Of a DNA stretch of 64,000 nt, positions 52,515 through 61,756 are shown piece by piece. A program made the position numbers and the translations under genes. Within the stretch, counting starts at the first letter, position 1; the number at the start of each line of letters is the position of its first letter. This DNA comes from JBLIDK01 sp047632595 (GTDB lineage: Bacteria > Bacteroidota > Bacteroidia > Sphingobacteriales > Sphingobacteriaceae). The DNA is taken from the NCBI GenBank assembly GCA_047632595.1, contig JBLIDK010000002.1, forward strand, positions 27,597 through 91,596, in the 5' to 3' direction. The notes below the pieces were generated by a model, which was not told where the DNA came from, ran no database searches, and saw only the letters and a program-made list of their open reading frames with translations.

Positions 52515-53210
52515 ATGTACTATTCAAGGCAAACAATCCTATTTCTATCACTAGTATTTCTATGCTCGTCATGCTGCTCATCATACATTCCTCGGGCTGT
52601 TTATGCACCATCTTTTACCAAATCAAATGAATTTGATTCAGAAATAAAAGTAGGTACTGGAGGTAATACTGTACAATTGGGTTATGCAATAACTGATAAC
52701 ATTGCAATTACATCTGGCGCCCAATTCATTGAACGAGATAGATTAACTGTGGGCGATTCATGTTTTCATAAACAGAAATTTTTTGATATTAATCCTGGAT
52801 ATTATTACTCAAATGACCAAGGTTTAAGAATGAGTATTTATGCAGGAGTAGGCTTTGGGTCTACAATTAATAAATTTCGAGACACACAAAACTCAGATAT
52901 TAAAACTATTAATAATGACTATGCCCAATTTATGATCCAACCTTCAATTGGGTTTAGTTCGAACTTTGCCGAAATTTCTTTAACCTTAAGAACCTCAATT
53001 GTCAATTATGGAAAAGATCGTGAAGCATCCAGTGTTTTTGGGTCCGAAGAAAGCGTTGCTTATTTCGATCCAGCCTTAACTCTAAAATTAGGAGGTAAAA
53101 ACGTTAAGGTCGTCAACCAAATAGGTTTAACCGTACCAATTGGTGAAATTGATATTAAAAGCGTTTTATTTCCGCTTACTTACAACCTCGGATTAAATAT
53201 TAGACTTTAG
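52515..53210 (+). CDS. Envelope lipoprotein with beta-barrel-like body
   Basis: A 231-residue exported protein. TILFLSLVFLCSSC is a signal peptide with a lipobox; the Cys is near residue 20. The rest is made of alternating strands such as SEIKVGTGGNTVQLGYAITDNIAITSGAQF, MSIYAGVGFGSTINKF and SIGFSSNFAEISLTLRTSIV, as in small outer-membrane barrels. The ATG at 52515 was chosen; a TTG at 52497 is in frame but lies inside the repeat. The last four bases overlap the E1 gene on the other strand. Function unknown. Confidence 0.75.
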   Translation: MYYSRQTILFLSLVFLCSSCCSSYIPRAVYAPSFTKSNEFDSEIKVGTGGNTVQLGYAITDNIAITSGAQFIERDRLTVGDSCFHKQKFFDINPGYYYSNDQGLRMSIYAGVGFGSTINKFRDTQNSDIKTINNDYAQFMIQPSIGFSSNFAEISLTLRTSIVNYGKDREASSVFGSEESVAYFDPALTLKLGGKNVKVVNQIGLTVPIGEIDIKSVLFPLTYNLGLNIRL

Positions 53211-55633
53211 TAAATCACAGGAAATTTATCGGGATTCACTTCATGCATCATTCCGTATATAGTCTCAAAAACATGTTCTGCACCTGGTTTACTGAAGTAA
53301 TCTCCATCAGTACCATATGCAGGTCTGTGCTCCTTAGCGCATAATGTTTTTGGCTCACTATCTAAATAGAAATACCCCTTTTGGTCTTCTAACACTTTTT
53401 GCATCATAAATGCCGACGCTCCACCGGGAACGTCTTCATCCATAAACACCACTCTGTTGGTTTTCTTTAAAGATTCAACAATAGTATGGTTTACATCAAA
53501 AGGTAAAATTGATTGTACATCAATTAACTCAACCGAAATACCAAACTCTTCCAATTGCTTCATGCCCTCAAGAGCAATTCTACAGCAAGAACCGTAAGTG
53601 ATTAAGGTTACATCCGTTCCTTCTTGCATTACATCTGGAACTCCCAATGGCAAAGTAACTTCACCAATGTTGGTTGGAAGTTTTTCTTTTAAACGATATC
53701 CATTTAAGCATTCAATAACTATAGCAGGCTCGTCAGACAATAATAAGGTGTTATAAAATGCTGCGGCTCTATTCATGTCTCTAGGTACCAATAAGTGTAT
53801 ACCTCTAATTGCATTAAGAATCATCCCAATTGGACTACCTGAATGCCAAATGCCTTCTAAACGGTGTCCACGTGTACGAACTATTAAAGGAGCTTTTTGC
53901 CCACCTTTTGTACGATACTGTAAATTACTTAAATCGTCATAAAGTGGTTGTAGGCCATACATTAAGTAGTCTAGATATTGAATCTCAGCTATAGGGCGTA
54001 AACCTCTTAAAGCTAATCCTATTCCTTGACCAATAATTGTTGCTTCTCTAATACCGGTATCGAAAATTCTTTTTTCGCCGAACTCCTCTTGTAATCCTGC
54101 AAAAGCTTGGTTAACATCACCAATTTTTCCTACATCTTCTCCAAAAGCAACAACTCTCTTATCCCTTGTAAAGGCTGCTCTAAAACAAGCTTGAAGAACT
54201 TCGCGACCATCCACTTTTTTCGCATCTTCATCGTAAATAGGATCTACAATTGCAATATTGTCGAATTTTTCATCCGATTCGCTAAACAAGTAGGAGTTGT
54301 ACAATTCAGCGTTTTCACTTTCTTTATTAGCTAAATAAGCTTTTAAAGCATCTAGTTCTGACGAAGATTCTCCAGCGCAGGCTCTTAATGCTGCTTTAGC
54401 ATTAGTGATTATTTCTTTTCGTATTGGCTCGGTTGAAGCACTTAAAGAAGCTATTAAAGCATTTATTTTATCCGCTTTTGGCGATGCGCCAGCTAAATTA
54501 GTTAGCAATTCAAGCATTTCACTTTGTTCAGCTTTAATTGGAGTAATGAATTCATTCCAAGCTTCACGTTTAAGCTCTCTTGCTTTTTTCTGCGATTCTT
54601 TTTCAATTACTTCAAGCTCTTCTGCATTCGCAATGCCATTTTCTAACATCCACTCACGCATTTTCTTAATGCAATCAAATTCTTGTTCCCAAGCTAATCT
54701 CTCTTTGGACTTGTATCGCTCGTGCGAACCAGAAGTAGAGTGACCTTGTGGTTGTGTAACTTGAACAACGTGAACCAAAACAGGAACATGTTCTGTTCTA
54801 CATATGTCTGCCGCTTTTTTATAGGTTTCGCATAAAGCAGGGTAGTCCCAGCCATTTACTTTAAAAATTTCAAAACCTGGGCCGTCTTTTTCTCGCTGGA
54901 AACCACTTAATATTTCACTAATGCTTTCTTTGGTGATTTGATATTTTTGATGAACCGAAATTCCATATTCATCATCCCAAACAGACATTAATAAAGGAAC
55001 TTTAAGAACGCCAACAGCATTAATAGCTTCAAAAAACAAGCCTTCAGCAGAACTTGCATTACCAATTGTTCCAAAAGCAATTTCATTCCCTTTGTTAGAG
55101 AAGTCAGTCATATCATGTAATTCTTCGTTTTCACGATACATTTTAGACGCTTGTGCTAAACCTACTAAACGTGGCATTTGTCCAGCCGTTGGACTAATAT
55201 CTGCTGAGGAGTTTTTACGATCTGTTTGGCTATTCCATTTTCCGTTTTCATCTAAAAGACGAGTTCCGTAATGACCATTCATCATTCTGCCAGCAGAAAC
55301 TGGTTCGGCATCTAAATTTGGATTAGCATATAATTGAGCAAAAAATGCTTTGATGTCTGAAATACCTGCAGAAAACATAAAAGTTTGATCTCTGTAATAC
55401 CCAGCTCGGAAGTCTCCATTTTCAAAAACCTTGGCCATTGCTAATTGAGGAACTTCTTTTCCATCGCCAAAAATTCCAAACTTGGCCTTACCAGTAAGCA
55501 CTTCCTTACGACCAACTAGACTTGCTTCTCTACTTTCGCAGGCAATTCTATAGTCTCGTAGTACTTCTTCTTTGAATTGTTCAAAAGAGATATCTGTAGC
55601 TAATTCGGCGTTTTTTGCTTTGGTTTCCTTCAT
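53207..55633 (-). CDS. Fused 2-oxoacid dehydrogenase E1 (alpha plus beta), branched-chain type
   Basis: An 808-residue thiamine-diphosphate enzyme carrying both E1 subunits in one chain. The alpha half (about residues 20-400) has GTIGNASSAEGLFFEAINAVGV for ThDP/Mg binding and the QPQGHSTSGSHERYK loop, which corresponds to the phosphorylation-loop region. The beta half starts near residue 470 with DGREVLQACFRAAFTRDKRVVAFGEDVG and ends with the transketolase C-terminal domain (VELIDVQSILPFD, VVFMDEDVPGGASAFM). It oxidatively decarboxylates 2-oxoacids, probably branched-chain. The fused form occurs in Bacteroidota. E2 and E3 are not nearby. Confidence 0.92.
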   Translation of the reverse strand: MKETKAKNAELATDISFEQFKEEVLRDYRIACESREASLVGRKEVLTGKAKFGIFGDGKEVPQLAMAKVFENGDFRAGYYRDQTFMFSAGISDIKAFFAQLYANPNLDAEPVSAGRMMNGHYGTRLLDENGKWNSQTDRKNSSADISPTAGQMPRLVGLAQASKMYRENEELHDMTDFSNKGNEIAFGTIGNASSAEGLFFEAINAVGVLKVPLLMSVWDDEYGISVHQKYQITKESISEILSGFQREKDGPGFEIFKVNGWDYPALCETYKKAADICRTEHVPVLVHVVQVTQPQGHSTSGSHERYKSKERLAWEQEFDCIKKMREWMLENGIANAEELEVIEKESQKKARELKREAWNEFITPIKAEQSEMLELLTNLAGASPKADKINALIASLSASTEPIRKEIITNAKAALRACAGESSSELDALKAYLANKESENAELYNSYLFSESDEKFDNIAIVDPIYDEDAKKVDGREVLQACFRAAFTRDKRVVAFGEDVGKIGDVNQAFAGLQEEFGEKRIFDTGIREATIIGQGIGLALRGLRPIAEIQYLDYLMYGLQPLYDDLSNLQYRTKGGQKAPLIVRTRGHRLEGIWHSGSPIGMILNAIRGIHLLVPRDMNRAAAFYNTLLLSDEPAIVIECLNGYRLKEKLPTNIGEVTLPLGVPDVMQEGTDVTLITYGSCCRIALEGMKQLEEFGISVELIDVQSILPFDVNHTIVESLKKTNRVVFMDEDVPGGASAFMMQKVLEDQKGYFYLDSEPKTLCAKEHRPAYGTDGDYFSKPGAEHVFETIYGMMHEVNPDKFPVIY

Positions 55634-55685
55634 AAGATTTTGAAAAATGTGTTGCTAAGCGCGAGTCTTAACCTAAAAGGGAAGT

Positions 55686-55693
55686 CAAAAGTA
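55686..55693 (-). promoter_or_regulatory. -7 element upstream of fused E1
   Basis: Minus strand reads TACTTTTG, about 53 bases before the ATG. TAnnTTTG match without a -33 TTG at 20 bases. Confidence 0.35.
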
Positions 55694-55742
55694 CGAAAAA
55701 TGGAGCATCATTTTAACCTTCGCAAGGTAAAAAACATAGAAG

Positions 55743-56638
55743 TTACTCCAACAACATTAATTTTTTTGTCATTATGCTTTTTTGTTCGTGGTCACTTAGT
55801 CGCAATATTACTATCTGGTTTGGGTCTAAGTTAGCCAGCAACTCAAAGTAATCTTGACCAACATTTTCTTCTGTTAAAAGCAATTGACCAATGGTGTTGT
55901 ACACTTTTAGTTGATTTTGAGAATGAATTAAAAGGTAATCCTCAAACGTATTAGCGGCTTTTTGAGGTACTCTAAGTATAATTGGCTCTTCCTTTATCAA
56001 GGCTTTTGAGCTAGTATTTAAAATTATAGAAATATCTACATGAATGTTGGGTGAAAATCGATTGACCATCATCACATATAAATGATCTTTTTCAACCTCT
56101 AATTCTGGTAAATTTTCTGCACCAACTTTACCAGTACACCCCGTTGCTCCATTACCCTTGGCAACATTGCATGCTTTTTGTGAATTTGCGGTAAGTGCAA
56201 TCAATCTATCGTTATTTTTATAGATGGATTCACAATTTATTAGGTTTCCTGCGCTAGAATTTAATTTAACTTAGATCATATACTACAAAATCAACATTAG
56301 CAGGCTGATTTGGAACCAAATTAAAATTAAAGAAGCCATCCTCTTTTGCTTCAAAAGTAAGCCAGGAACTATTTGTTTCAGATGAAGCACCTCCAGATGT
56401 ACTTTGAGAAGGAATGCAAGATTCCGAATATCCATTATTAGCACCTGCAAAATTTACTTCTGTCAAATTATTTCCTGGTCCTGTAATTGAATCTGGACTA
56501 ATGTAAACTATCTAATATAGTATATAATGAAATTGCACCAATACAGTCTTGATAAGAATAAGAAGTATCCGTCTGTGCAGAAAGAGTAGTGGTGTTAATG
56601 GCAGCTAAAATACACAAATAAGCAAGTCGATTTTTCAT
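55743..56638 (-). pseudogene. Broken T9SS cargo gene (two frameshifts)
   Basis: An ATG at 56638 starts MKNRLAYLCILAAINTTTL and SAQT, a good signal peptide followed by DTSYSYQDCIGAIS. That frame stops near 56501. A shift near 56510-56520 continues as SPDSITGPGNNLTEVNFAGANNGYSESC to VDFVVYDLS, ending at 56266. A second shift near 56268 leads into NSSAGNLINCESIYKNNDRLIALT and on to 55743. The end (LKVYNTIGQLLLTEENV ... KKLMLLE) resembles a T9SS sorting domain. The three pieces clearly belong to one ancestral protein of about 300 residues. Confidence 0.75.
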
Positions 56639-56738
56639 TAAAGTCATGATTTGAGTTCTTTATAAAGGTATTAAATATATTGTTCTTTACTTTTAAACCT
56701 TTTAAACTTACAAAAGTCAAAGTAAAAGTGCTCTCTTA

Positions 56739-56769
56739 TTGTGAGCATATATAGTAAATGCTATATTTG
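56739..56769 (+). promoter_or_regulatory. Promoter of the DUF1573 gene
   Basis: TTG (56739-56741), 20 bases, TATATTTG (56762-56769): a full match to the Bacteroidota consensus. It leaves a leader of about 28 bases. Confidence 0.75.
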
Positions 56770-56800
56770 TTAATTATTAATTAATTTAGATCGAAATATT

Positions 56801-57235
56801 ATGAAAAAAGGATTGTTAACTATTATCGCTTCTTTTCTTGTTGCTGCTTTTACGTTTGCTCAAGAAGGTGGTGCTGACTTCACTTTTGAAAAAGAAGTGC
56901 ACGATTTTGGTACCGTTATTGAAGGTGATAAAGCAAAATATGAATTTAAGTTCACCAACACGGGAACTGAACCTTTAGTATTAACTGCAGTAAATGCATC
57001 TTGTGGATGTACTACTCCAGAATGGACTAAAGAGCCAGTAGCTGCTGGTGCAACAGGCATTATCACTGTTATTTATAACTCAAAAAATAGACCTGGACCT
57101 TTCAATAAGTCCATTACTATTATGTCTAATGCTAAAACACCACGTAAGGTGATTTACATTAAAGGCAAGGTGGAAAAAGGAACTGCTTCGGATGATGGTA
57201 CGCCAGCAAACGAGAATTCTGGTCCAACTGAGTAA
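56801..57235 (+). CDS. DUF1573-domain exported protein
   Basis: A 144-residue protein with signal peptide (GLLTIIASFLVAAFTFAQE) and one Ig-like DUF1573 domain (FEKEVHDFGTVIEGDKAKYEFKFTNTGTEPLVLTAVNASCGCTTPEW ... GKVEKG). It lacks the lipobox of its paralogue at 37821-38306; the shared core FTNTG-(T/K)-(E/A)PL and SCGCT is clear. It has its own promoter and a strong terminator, so it is a single-gene unit. Function unknown. Confidence 0.92.
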   Translation: MKKGLLTIIASFLVAAFTFAQEGGADFTFEKEVHDFGTVIEGDKAKYEFKFTNTGTEPLVLTAVNASCGCTTPEWTKEPVAAGATGIITVIYNSKNRPGPFNKSITIMSNAKTPRKVIYIKGKVEKGTASDDGTPANENSGPTE

Positions 57236-57264
57236 TAAGTATAATTAAAAAACATAATTTTGTG

Positions 57265-57300
57265 CCCCCGATATTCTAGAAATGTCGGGGGTTTTTTATT
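57265..57300 (+). terminator. Intrinsic terminator after the DUF1573 gene
   Basis: CCCCCGATATT pairs with AAATGTCGGGGG over 11 positions (one G-T) around a short loop, with TTTTTT following at 57292-57297. It lies between the DUF1573 stop and the aminotransferase start. Confidence 0.9.
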
Positions 57301-57316
57301 TTAAAAATTTAGAATT

Positions 57317-58546
57317 ATGCCAAAGGTTTCAGAAAAGGGTAAGAATATGCCAGCATCGCCAATACGTAAATTGGTGCCATTTGCTGATATTGCAAAAAGT
57401 AAAGGGAAGAAAATATTTCATTTAAATATCGGTCAACCTGATATTAAAACTCCAGCTGAAATGCTAAATGCCATTAAAAACATTGACTTTGATGTTTGGG
57501 CATATACGCACAGTGAAGGAAATTTAAGCTACAGAACAAAGCTTGTTAAGTATTATGATTCTGTAGGAATGAAAATTACTCCAGAAGAAATTATTGTTAC
57601 AACCGGAGGTTCAGAGGCAATTTCAATCGCATTAAACTCTTGTTTAGACAACGGTGATGAAGTAATCATTCCTGAACCATTTTATGCAAACTACAATGGT
57701 TTTACGATTGCATCAGGAGTAACAATTAAGCCAATTGTTTCAACTTTAGAAAGTGGATTTGCTCTACCTCCAATTAGCGAGTTTGAGAAATTAATTACTC
57801 CTAAAACAAAGGCAATTATTATCTGCAACCCAAATAACCCAACAGGTTATCTTTATTCTCGTGAAGAAATGGAGCAGTTAAAAGAGCTTGTATTAAAACA
57901 TGACTTATTCTTAATGAGTGATGAAGCTTATAGAGAATTTTGCTACGATGATAGAGAATTTGTAAGTCCTATGCATTTGAAAGGCTTAGAAAATCATGCT
58001 ATAATTTTTGATACGGTAAGTAAAAGATACAGTGCTTGTGGAGCTCGTTTAGGTGCATTAATTACCAAAAACAAGGAAGTTCTAAAAACAGCAATGAAAT
58101 TTGCTCAAGCAAGATTAAGTCCACCTTCAATAGGTCAAATTGCTGCTGAAGCTGCTTTAAGCACACCAAAATCTTATTTCGATAATGTAATTACTGAGTA
58201 CGTTTCAAGAAGAGACTTAGTAATAACCGAGTTAAGAGCAATGGTTGGAGTGGAAGTTCCAGTTCCAGGTGGCGCATTTTATTGTGTTGCACAGTTACCT
58301 GTGGATGATGCAGATAAATTTTGCCAGTGGATGTTAGAAGACTTCGATTTAGAAGGTCAAACTGTTATGATGGCACCGGGTTCTGGATTTTATTCGAATG
58401 CTGAACTAGGAAAAAGACAAGTACGTATAGCCTATGTTTTAAACAAAGACGATTTGCAAATGGCAATGGCTTGCTTACGTAGAGCATTAAATGACTATCC
58501 AGGAAGGTTAAAAGTTAATGAGGAAGCAATTAGTTCGTTAAACTAA
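57317..58546 (+). CDS. PLP-dependent aminotransferase (class I, aspartate aminotransferase-like)
   Basis: A 409-residue fold-type I transaminase. LNIGQPDIKTPAEML binds substrate and cofactor phosphate near the N-terminus. CNPNNPTGYLYS near residue 175 is the class I motif. SDEAYREFCYD is the Asp/Tyr pair that contacts PLP. SKRYSACGARLGALIT near residue 240 carries the Schiff-base Lys. The substrate is probably aspartate or an aromatic or branched amino acid. It starts just after the terminator and overlaps the convergent saccharopine dehydrogenase-like gene by 17 bases at its end. Confidence 0.9.
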   Translation: MPKVSEKGKNMPASPIRKLVPFADIAKSKGKKIFHLNIGQPDIKTPAEMLNAIKNIDFDVWAYTHSEGNLSYRTKLVKYYDSVGMKITPEEIIVTTGGSEAISIALNSCLDNGDEVIIPEPFYANYNGFTIASGVTIKPIVSTLESGFALPPISEFEKLITPKTKAIIICNPNNPTGYLYSREEMEQLKELVLKHDLFLMSDEAYREFCYDDREFVSPMHLKGLENHAIIFDTVSKRYSACGARLGALITKNKEVLKTAMKFAQARLSPPSIGQIAAEAALSTPKSYFDNVITEYVSRRDLVITELRAMVGVEVPVPGGAFYCVAQLPVDDADKFCQWMLEDFDLEGQTVMMAPGSGFYSNAELGKRQVRIAYVLNKDDLQMAMACLRRALNDYPGRLKVNEEAISSLN

Positions 58547-59738
58547 GATTTCCATTACTATACTCTGTTAAGTACAAATACAATTCACTAAGGGCGCCGT
58601 TTTCACAAATGGTTGCCCTTTTTAGTATCTCAGAGTTTGAGAATTTAAGTTCTGGGACAATGTTATCGAGAAGTTGTTGCCCAAAACTTAGAGAGGCGTC
58701 TCTAGGAAGCTCATTTGGCAAGTTATCTACTGCCATTACATCAATTCCCTCTTTAGTAAAAGCTGAAACTTCCTTCCAGTTCTTAATATCAAATCCATAA
58801 ACAGGATTGTCTATGGTACTTGGTCTTACAGTACTAGGAATACTACCCTCAATATCACAAGTAATATCAGCTATAACTTTAATTTGAAAACCTTCTGCTG
58901 CCATCTCTTTTTTTGTTAAAAGAACTGGAGCTTTTGGATCCCAAAAAATAGCATTAATAAACAGGTCACTTACTTTAGCAAAACGACTAAAATTATTGTC
59001 AAAAAGCTCAGGTTTAGTGAACAATTCTACGGCCTTAAATGCCTCTTTATTTTTAGTTTTCACGTAGTCAAAAATGCTTGCTTCAGTATAAACAGCTTCG
59101 GTATATTTTTTTGACAAGAAGTCGGTTGTGCCCACTTTTCTAATTCCAGCAGCATCTAAAGTTTTCATAGCTCCTTGAGCAACACGACCTGAACCCGTAA
59201 TTACTATTTTTATTGATGGGAATTGAATGGACTTGTACTGTTCAATCATTTCAGCATAATCGGCACAAAGATGAGCTGGTTTTAATGAATATTCATCCGT
59301 TTTTTGTCCATAAGTAAGCAAGCCATTATGAGCACCAACCATTCCAGCAAATTCGCCAAAGGCAACCACCCTTGCACCATTGTCTTGCGTTAATGGCTCG
59401 TAGTCTATTAACCGTATGTTTTTGTCAATACAAGCCCTCAATAATTTCCAGTTGTATGGTTGAGACTTTATGGTGTGAGAAAAGAAAAAGTAGGTTTTAT
59501 TTGCAATTAACTCACTTATTGGCACTTCTTTAACACCAAAAATGATGTCGCATTCTTGCACGTCCTCGTTTAGAGTGCACCCTGCCAATAAGTATTCTTC
59601 ATCAGTATAACATCTTAATTTTGAGGGTTGAATAATTATTTCAAAACCTAAATTTTTGAGAGATTGGCATTGATCTGGAGTAAATGGAACTCTAAAATCT
59701 ACTGGAGTTTTACCTTCTTTAATTATGCCAATTTTCAT
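58530..59738 (-). CDS. Saccharopine dehydrogenase (LYS1)-like/alanine dehydrogenase-type oxidoreductase
   Basis: A 402-residue protein of the AlaDH/PNT superfamily. KIGIIKEGKTPVDFRVPFTPDQC is the family start (Glu-x-Lys, Arg-Val). IIFGVKEVPISEL and FFFSHTIKSQPYN are typical of the lysine-forming saccharopine dehydrogenase branch. IVITGSGRVAQGAMKTL is the NAD-binding loop. DITCDIEGSIP follows near residue 290. The reaction may be saccharopine to lysine or a related reductive amination. It has a -7 box at 59757. No other lysine gene is near. Confidence 0.82.
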   Translation of the reverse strand: MKIGIIKEGKTPVDFRVPFTPDQCQSLKNLGFEIIIQPSKLRCYTDEEYLLAGCTLNEDVQECDIIFGVKEVPISELIANKTYFFFSHTIKSQPYNWKLLRACIDKNIRLIDYEPLTQDNGARVVAFGEFAGMVGAHNGLLTYGQKTDEYSLKPAHLCADYAEMIEQYKSIQFPSIKIVITGSGRVAQGAMKTLDAAGIRKVGTTDFLSKKYTEAVYTEASIFDYVKTKNKEAFKAVELFTKPELFDNNFSRFAKVSDLFINAIFWDPKAPVLLTKKEMAAEGFQIKVIADITCDIEGSIPSTVRPSTIDNPVYGFDIKNWKEVSAFTKEGIDVMAVDNLPNELPRDASLSFGQQLLDNIVPELKFSNSEILKRATICENGALSELYLYLTEYSNGNLSLTN

Positions 59739-59756
59739 GTTTCTGCGGTTAGTTTA

Positions 59757-59764
59757 CAAAGATA
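59757..59764 (-). promoter_or_regulatory. -7 element upstream of the saccharopine dehydrogenase-like gene
   Basis: Minus strand reads TATCTTTG, about 19 bases before the ATG. TAnnTTTG match; -33 unclear. Confidence 0.45.
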
Positions 59765-59818
59765 GCCAACTATGAATTATTATCGGGGAAATTTGGTGTT
59801 TGAATTAAGTTAGTCGCT

Positions 59819-61063
59819 CTAATTTCCATCCAATGTTTCCACTAATTTTGCCCGAATTTCCTGCAATTCATTCAAAATATTCACTTTAAAACTCAATTTT
59901 AATCTATTAAAATACGTTGCGTTGAAATTTCGTGCAAAAATGGAATATATACCTAATAATAAGATTATTGGTATAATAATCCAATGACCTAATGTTCCGA
60001 AAATAGCCAGTAAAATCACTAAATATAAAAAGTAGCCGAATGTGGTAACTAAGTATTTGATAGAGGGAATAAAATCTGTTGCTTTTACTCCCTTTGCGAT
60101 TTTGTTACCCAAAACATTGGATGGACAATTAAGGAGGTAGCCAAGTTTGTCAAAGACCCATGAAATTAAAAAGAATGGCAATAGGAGCCAACTTAATTTA
60201 AGTCTGCCTTTATTTACGGCCATATCCAATGCCTTGTTAGATTTTAACTTTTCAGCATAATTTTTAGCGAGTTCACTATTCTTTGTGTCTTTTCCAAAGC
60301 TTAAATTCACTAAGTCGACATTAAAAAGTTCTAATTCACGAGAATGATTTTTCTTGTTTACGTTGTTTCTAAGCAAATCCAGAGCAGTGTCATACTCTAA
60401 ATCAATATCACGTAAGTTGTAATGAATAACCTTTGGTTTTAATGCTTTTTCTATGGCTTCAGAAATTTCTTTTTTAGCAATAGCGGGGTGGTTTTTAAAG
60501 CTAGCCTCGTAATCTTTTACTCGGATAGGCTCTTCAAAATTTAAGTAAACTCCTTTTCCAGGAACGGTTGGGTAGTTGTAGTTTAAGGTTGTTGGAACAA
60601 TATGTACATCCAATTCTCCATTGCTACGCTCTAATGCATCTAAAGCCATTCGAGCGGCTCCTTTTTTAATTGGTCGTATGCGTTTTTCTGCAATTCCCAC
60701 GCCTTCTGCAAAAATGATAATACGTCCATTCTTTTTAAGTAAGTCGTAGCAAATATCGAAGGTTTTATCGTTTTGTTTAAGGTTTTCATAGCCTTCTTGC
60801 CTTCTGAAGATGGGAATTTGGTGCATTGCCCCATATAGTAATTTTGTAATTGGAGTGCTCATCATATCCCCTCTAACCAAAAAATACACGCCTTTTGGTT
60901 CAGCCATTGCAATATTTACCGCATCTAAAAAGGAATTTGGATGATTTGAGGCAAAAAGAATTGGTTTATTCTTTGGGATATTTTTTTTCCCTCGAATAAC
61001 TAAAGTTTTGTTAAAAAGCCATGTTCCGGGCTTTGAGATGATATATAAGAACCAATACAACAT
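59819..61063 (-). CDS. PlsC-domain acyltransferase
   Basis: A 414-residue membrane-associated lysophospholipid acyltransferase. The first residues are hydrophobic. NHPNSFLDAV near residue 40 is the catalytic HxxxxD block, here with His-Pro-Asn-Ser-Phe-Leu-Asp. FAEGVGIAEKRIRPIKKGAARMA is the glycerophosphate-binding block. The C-terminal third adds three or four hydrophobic helices (about 290-390), longer than the 240-residue E. coli PlsC. It could make phosphatidic acid or acylate another lipid such as an ornithine lipid. Confidence 0.87.
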   Translation of the reverse strand: MLYWFLYIISKPGTWLFNKTLVIRGKKNIPKNKPILFASNHPNSFLDAVNIAMAEPKGVYFLVRGDMMSTPITKLLYGAMHQIPIFRRQEGYENLKQNDKTFDICYDLLKKNGRIIIFAEGVGIAEKRIRPIKKGAARMALDALERSNGELDVHIVPTTLNYNYPTVPGKGVYLNFEEPIRVKDYEASFKNHPAIAKKEISEAIEKALKPKVIHYNLRDIDLEYDTALDLLRNNVNKKNHSRELELFNVDLVNLSFGKDTKNSELAKNYAEKLKSNKALDMAVNKGRLKLSWLLLPFFLISWVFDKLGYLLNCPSNVLGNKIAKGVKATDFIPSIKYLVTTFGYFLYLVILLAIFGTLGHWIIIPIILLLGIYSIFARNFNATYFNRLKLSFKVNILNELQEIRAKLVETLDGN

Positions 61064-61067
61064 TCTG

Positions 61068-61075
61068 CAAATATA
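61068..61075 (-). promoter_or_regulatory. -7 element directly before the PlsC-domain gene
   Basis: Minus strand reads TATATTTG only four bases before the ATG at 61063, so the transcript would be leaderless. TAnnTTTG full match; no -33 TTG at 20 bases. Confidence 0.4.
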
Positions 61076-61167
61076 GTGTAACAGATAATTGACATAGAAT
61101 AAAGTGCAAATTATTAAACCATCTTGTTAAAGTGTTCTCAAAAACACCAAACCAACTGGAGATAGTT

Positions 61168-61620
61168 ATGAATAAAAAAATCTACCAACTGACAATACTT
61201 TTAGTAATGACATTATTTTTTACTTCGTGTGAAGTAATATATTTAGAAGGAGAAGAACCATATGATGTTCGAGATAATTACACTGGCGAATTTTATGTTT
61301 ACGAGCCATGCGGATATGATACTGTAGAGTATGATTTACTAATTGTAAAAGAATATTCATCAAATGAAATTTCATTTCAAGGTGATGGACTGTATGATGT
61401 AGGTGTTGCCATAACCGCAATTATAACGGGTAACAAATTAATCATTCCTACTCAAAGAGTTGAGGTAAGTCATTACCCATTAATAGAGTACGAATTTTCA
61501 GGAAGAGGTTCGTTGTACAATGGAGTGTTACAAATAGACTATGAAGTAATCACTTTTGAAGACGGCTGGGAGCGAGATAGAGACTACTGTACAGCCTATG
61601 GTGAAAGACCAATCTACTAA
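61168..61620 (+). CDS. Small lipoprotein, function unknown
   Basis: A 150-residue exported protein. MNKKIYQLTILLVMTLFFTSC is a signal peptide with lipobox Cys at residue 21. The mature part is acidic and Tyr-rich (GEEPYDVRDNYTGEFYVYEPCGYDTVEYD), with beta strands and three more cysteines. I do not recognise a family. The ATG at 61168 was chosen because it begins the signal peptide; an in-frame codon at 61132 adds nothing. Confidence 0.72.
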   Translation: MNKKIYQLTILLVMTLFFTSCEVIYLEGEEPYDVRDNYTGEFYVYEPCGYDTVEYDLLIVKEYSSNEISFQGDGLYDVGVAITAIITGNKLIIPTQRVEVSHYPLIEYEFSGRGSLYNGVLQIDYEVITFEDGWERDRDYCTAYGERPIY

Positions 61621-61647
61621 AGTGTATAATTTAACTAAAAAAGTCTT

Positions 61648-61655
61648 TATATTTG
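61648..61655 (+). promoter_or_regulatory. -7 element of the tRNA-Arg gene
   Basis: TATATTTG, a full match to TAnnTTTG, ends 15 bases before the tRNA. Transcription would start about ten bases upstream of the mature 5' end. Confidence 0.55.
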
Positions 61656-61670
61656 CAGCCCAATACGGAA

Positions 61671-61744
61671 GGACCCGTAGCATAACTGGATAGTGCACTT
61701 GACTACGAATCAAGAGGTTGGGAGTTCGAATCTCTTCGGGTCCA
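61671..61744 (+). tRNA. tRNA-Arg (anticodon ACG)
   Basis: A 74-base cloverleaf. The acceptor stem is GGACCCG (61671-61677) with CGGGTCC (61737-61743) and discriminator A. The anticodon stem CTTGA/TCAAG surrounds loop CTACGAA, giving anticodon ACG, which after A-to-I editing reads CGU, CGC and CGA. The T arm contains GTTCGAAT. CCA is not encoded and must be added after transcription. It stands alone with its own promoter and terminator. Confidence 0.95.
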
Positions 61745-61756
61745 CAAATATAAATT

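Noticed and set aside
55640..55834. 64-codon plus-strand frame overlapping the end of the broken T9SS gene
   Set aside because: It is antisense to the sorting-like domain, shows no signal peptide or motif, and is explained by the pseudogene.
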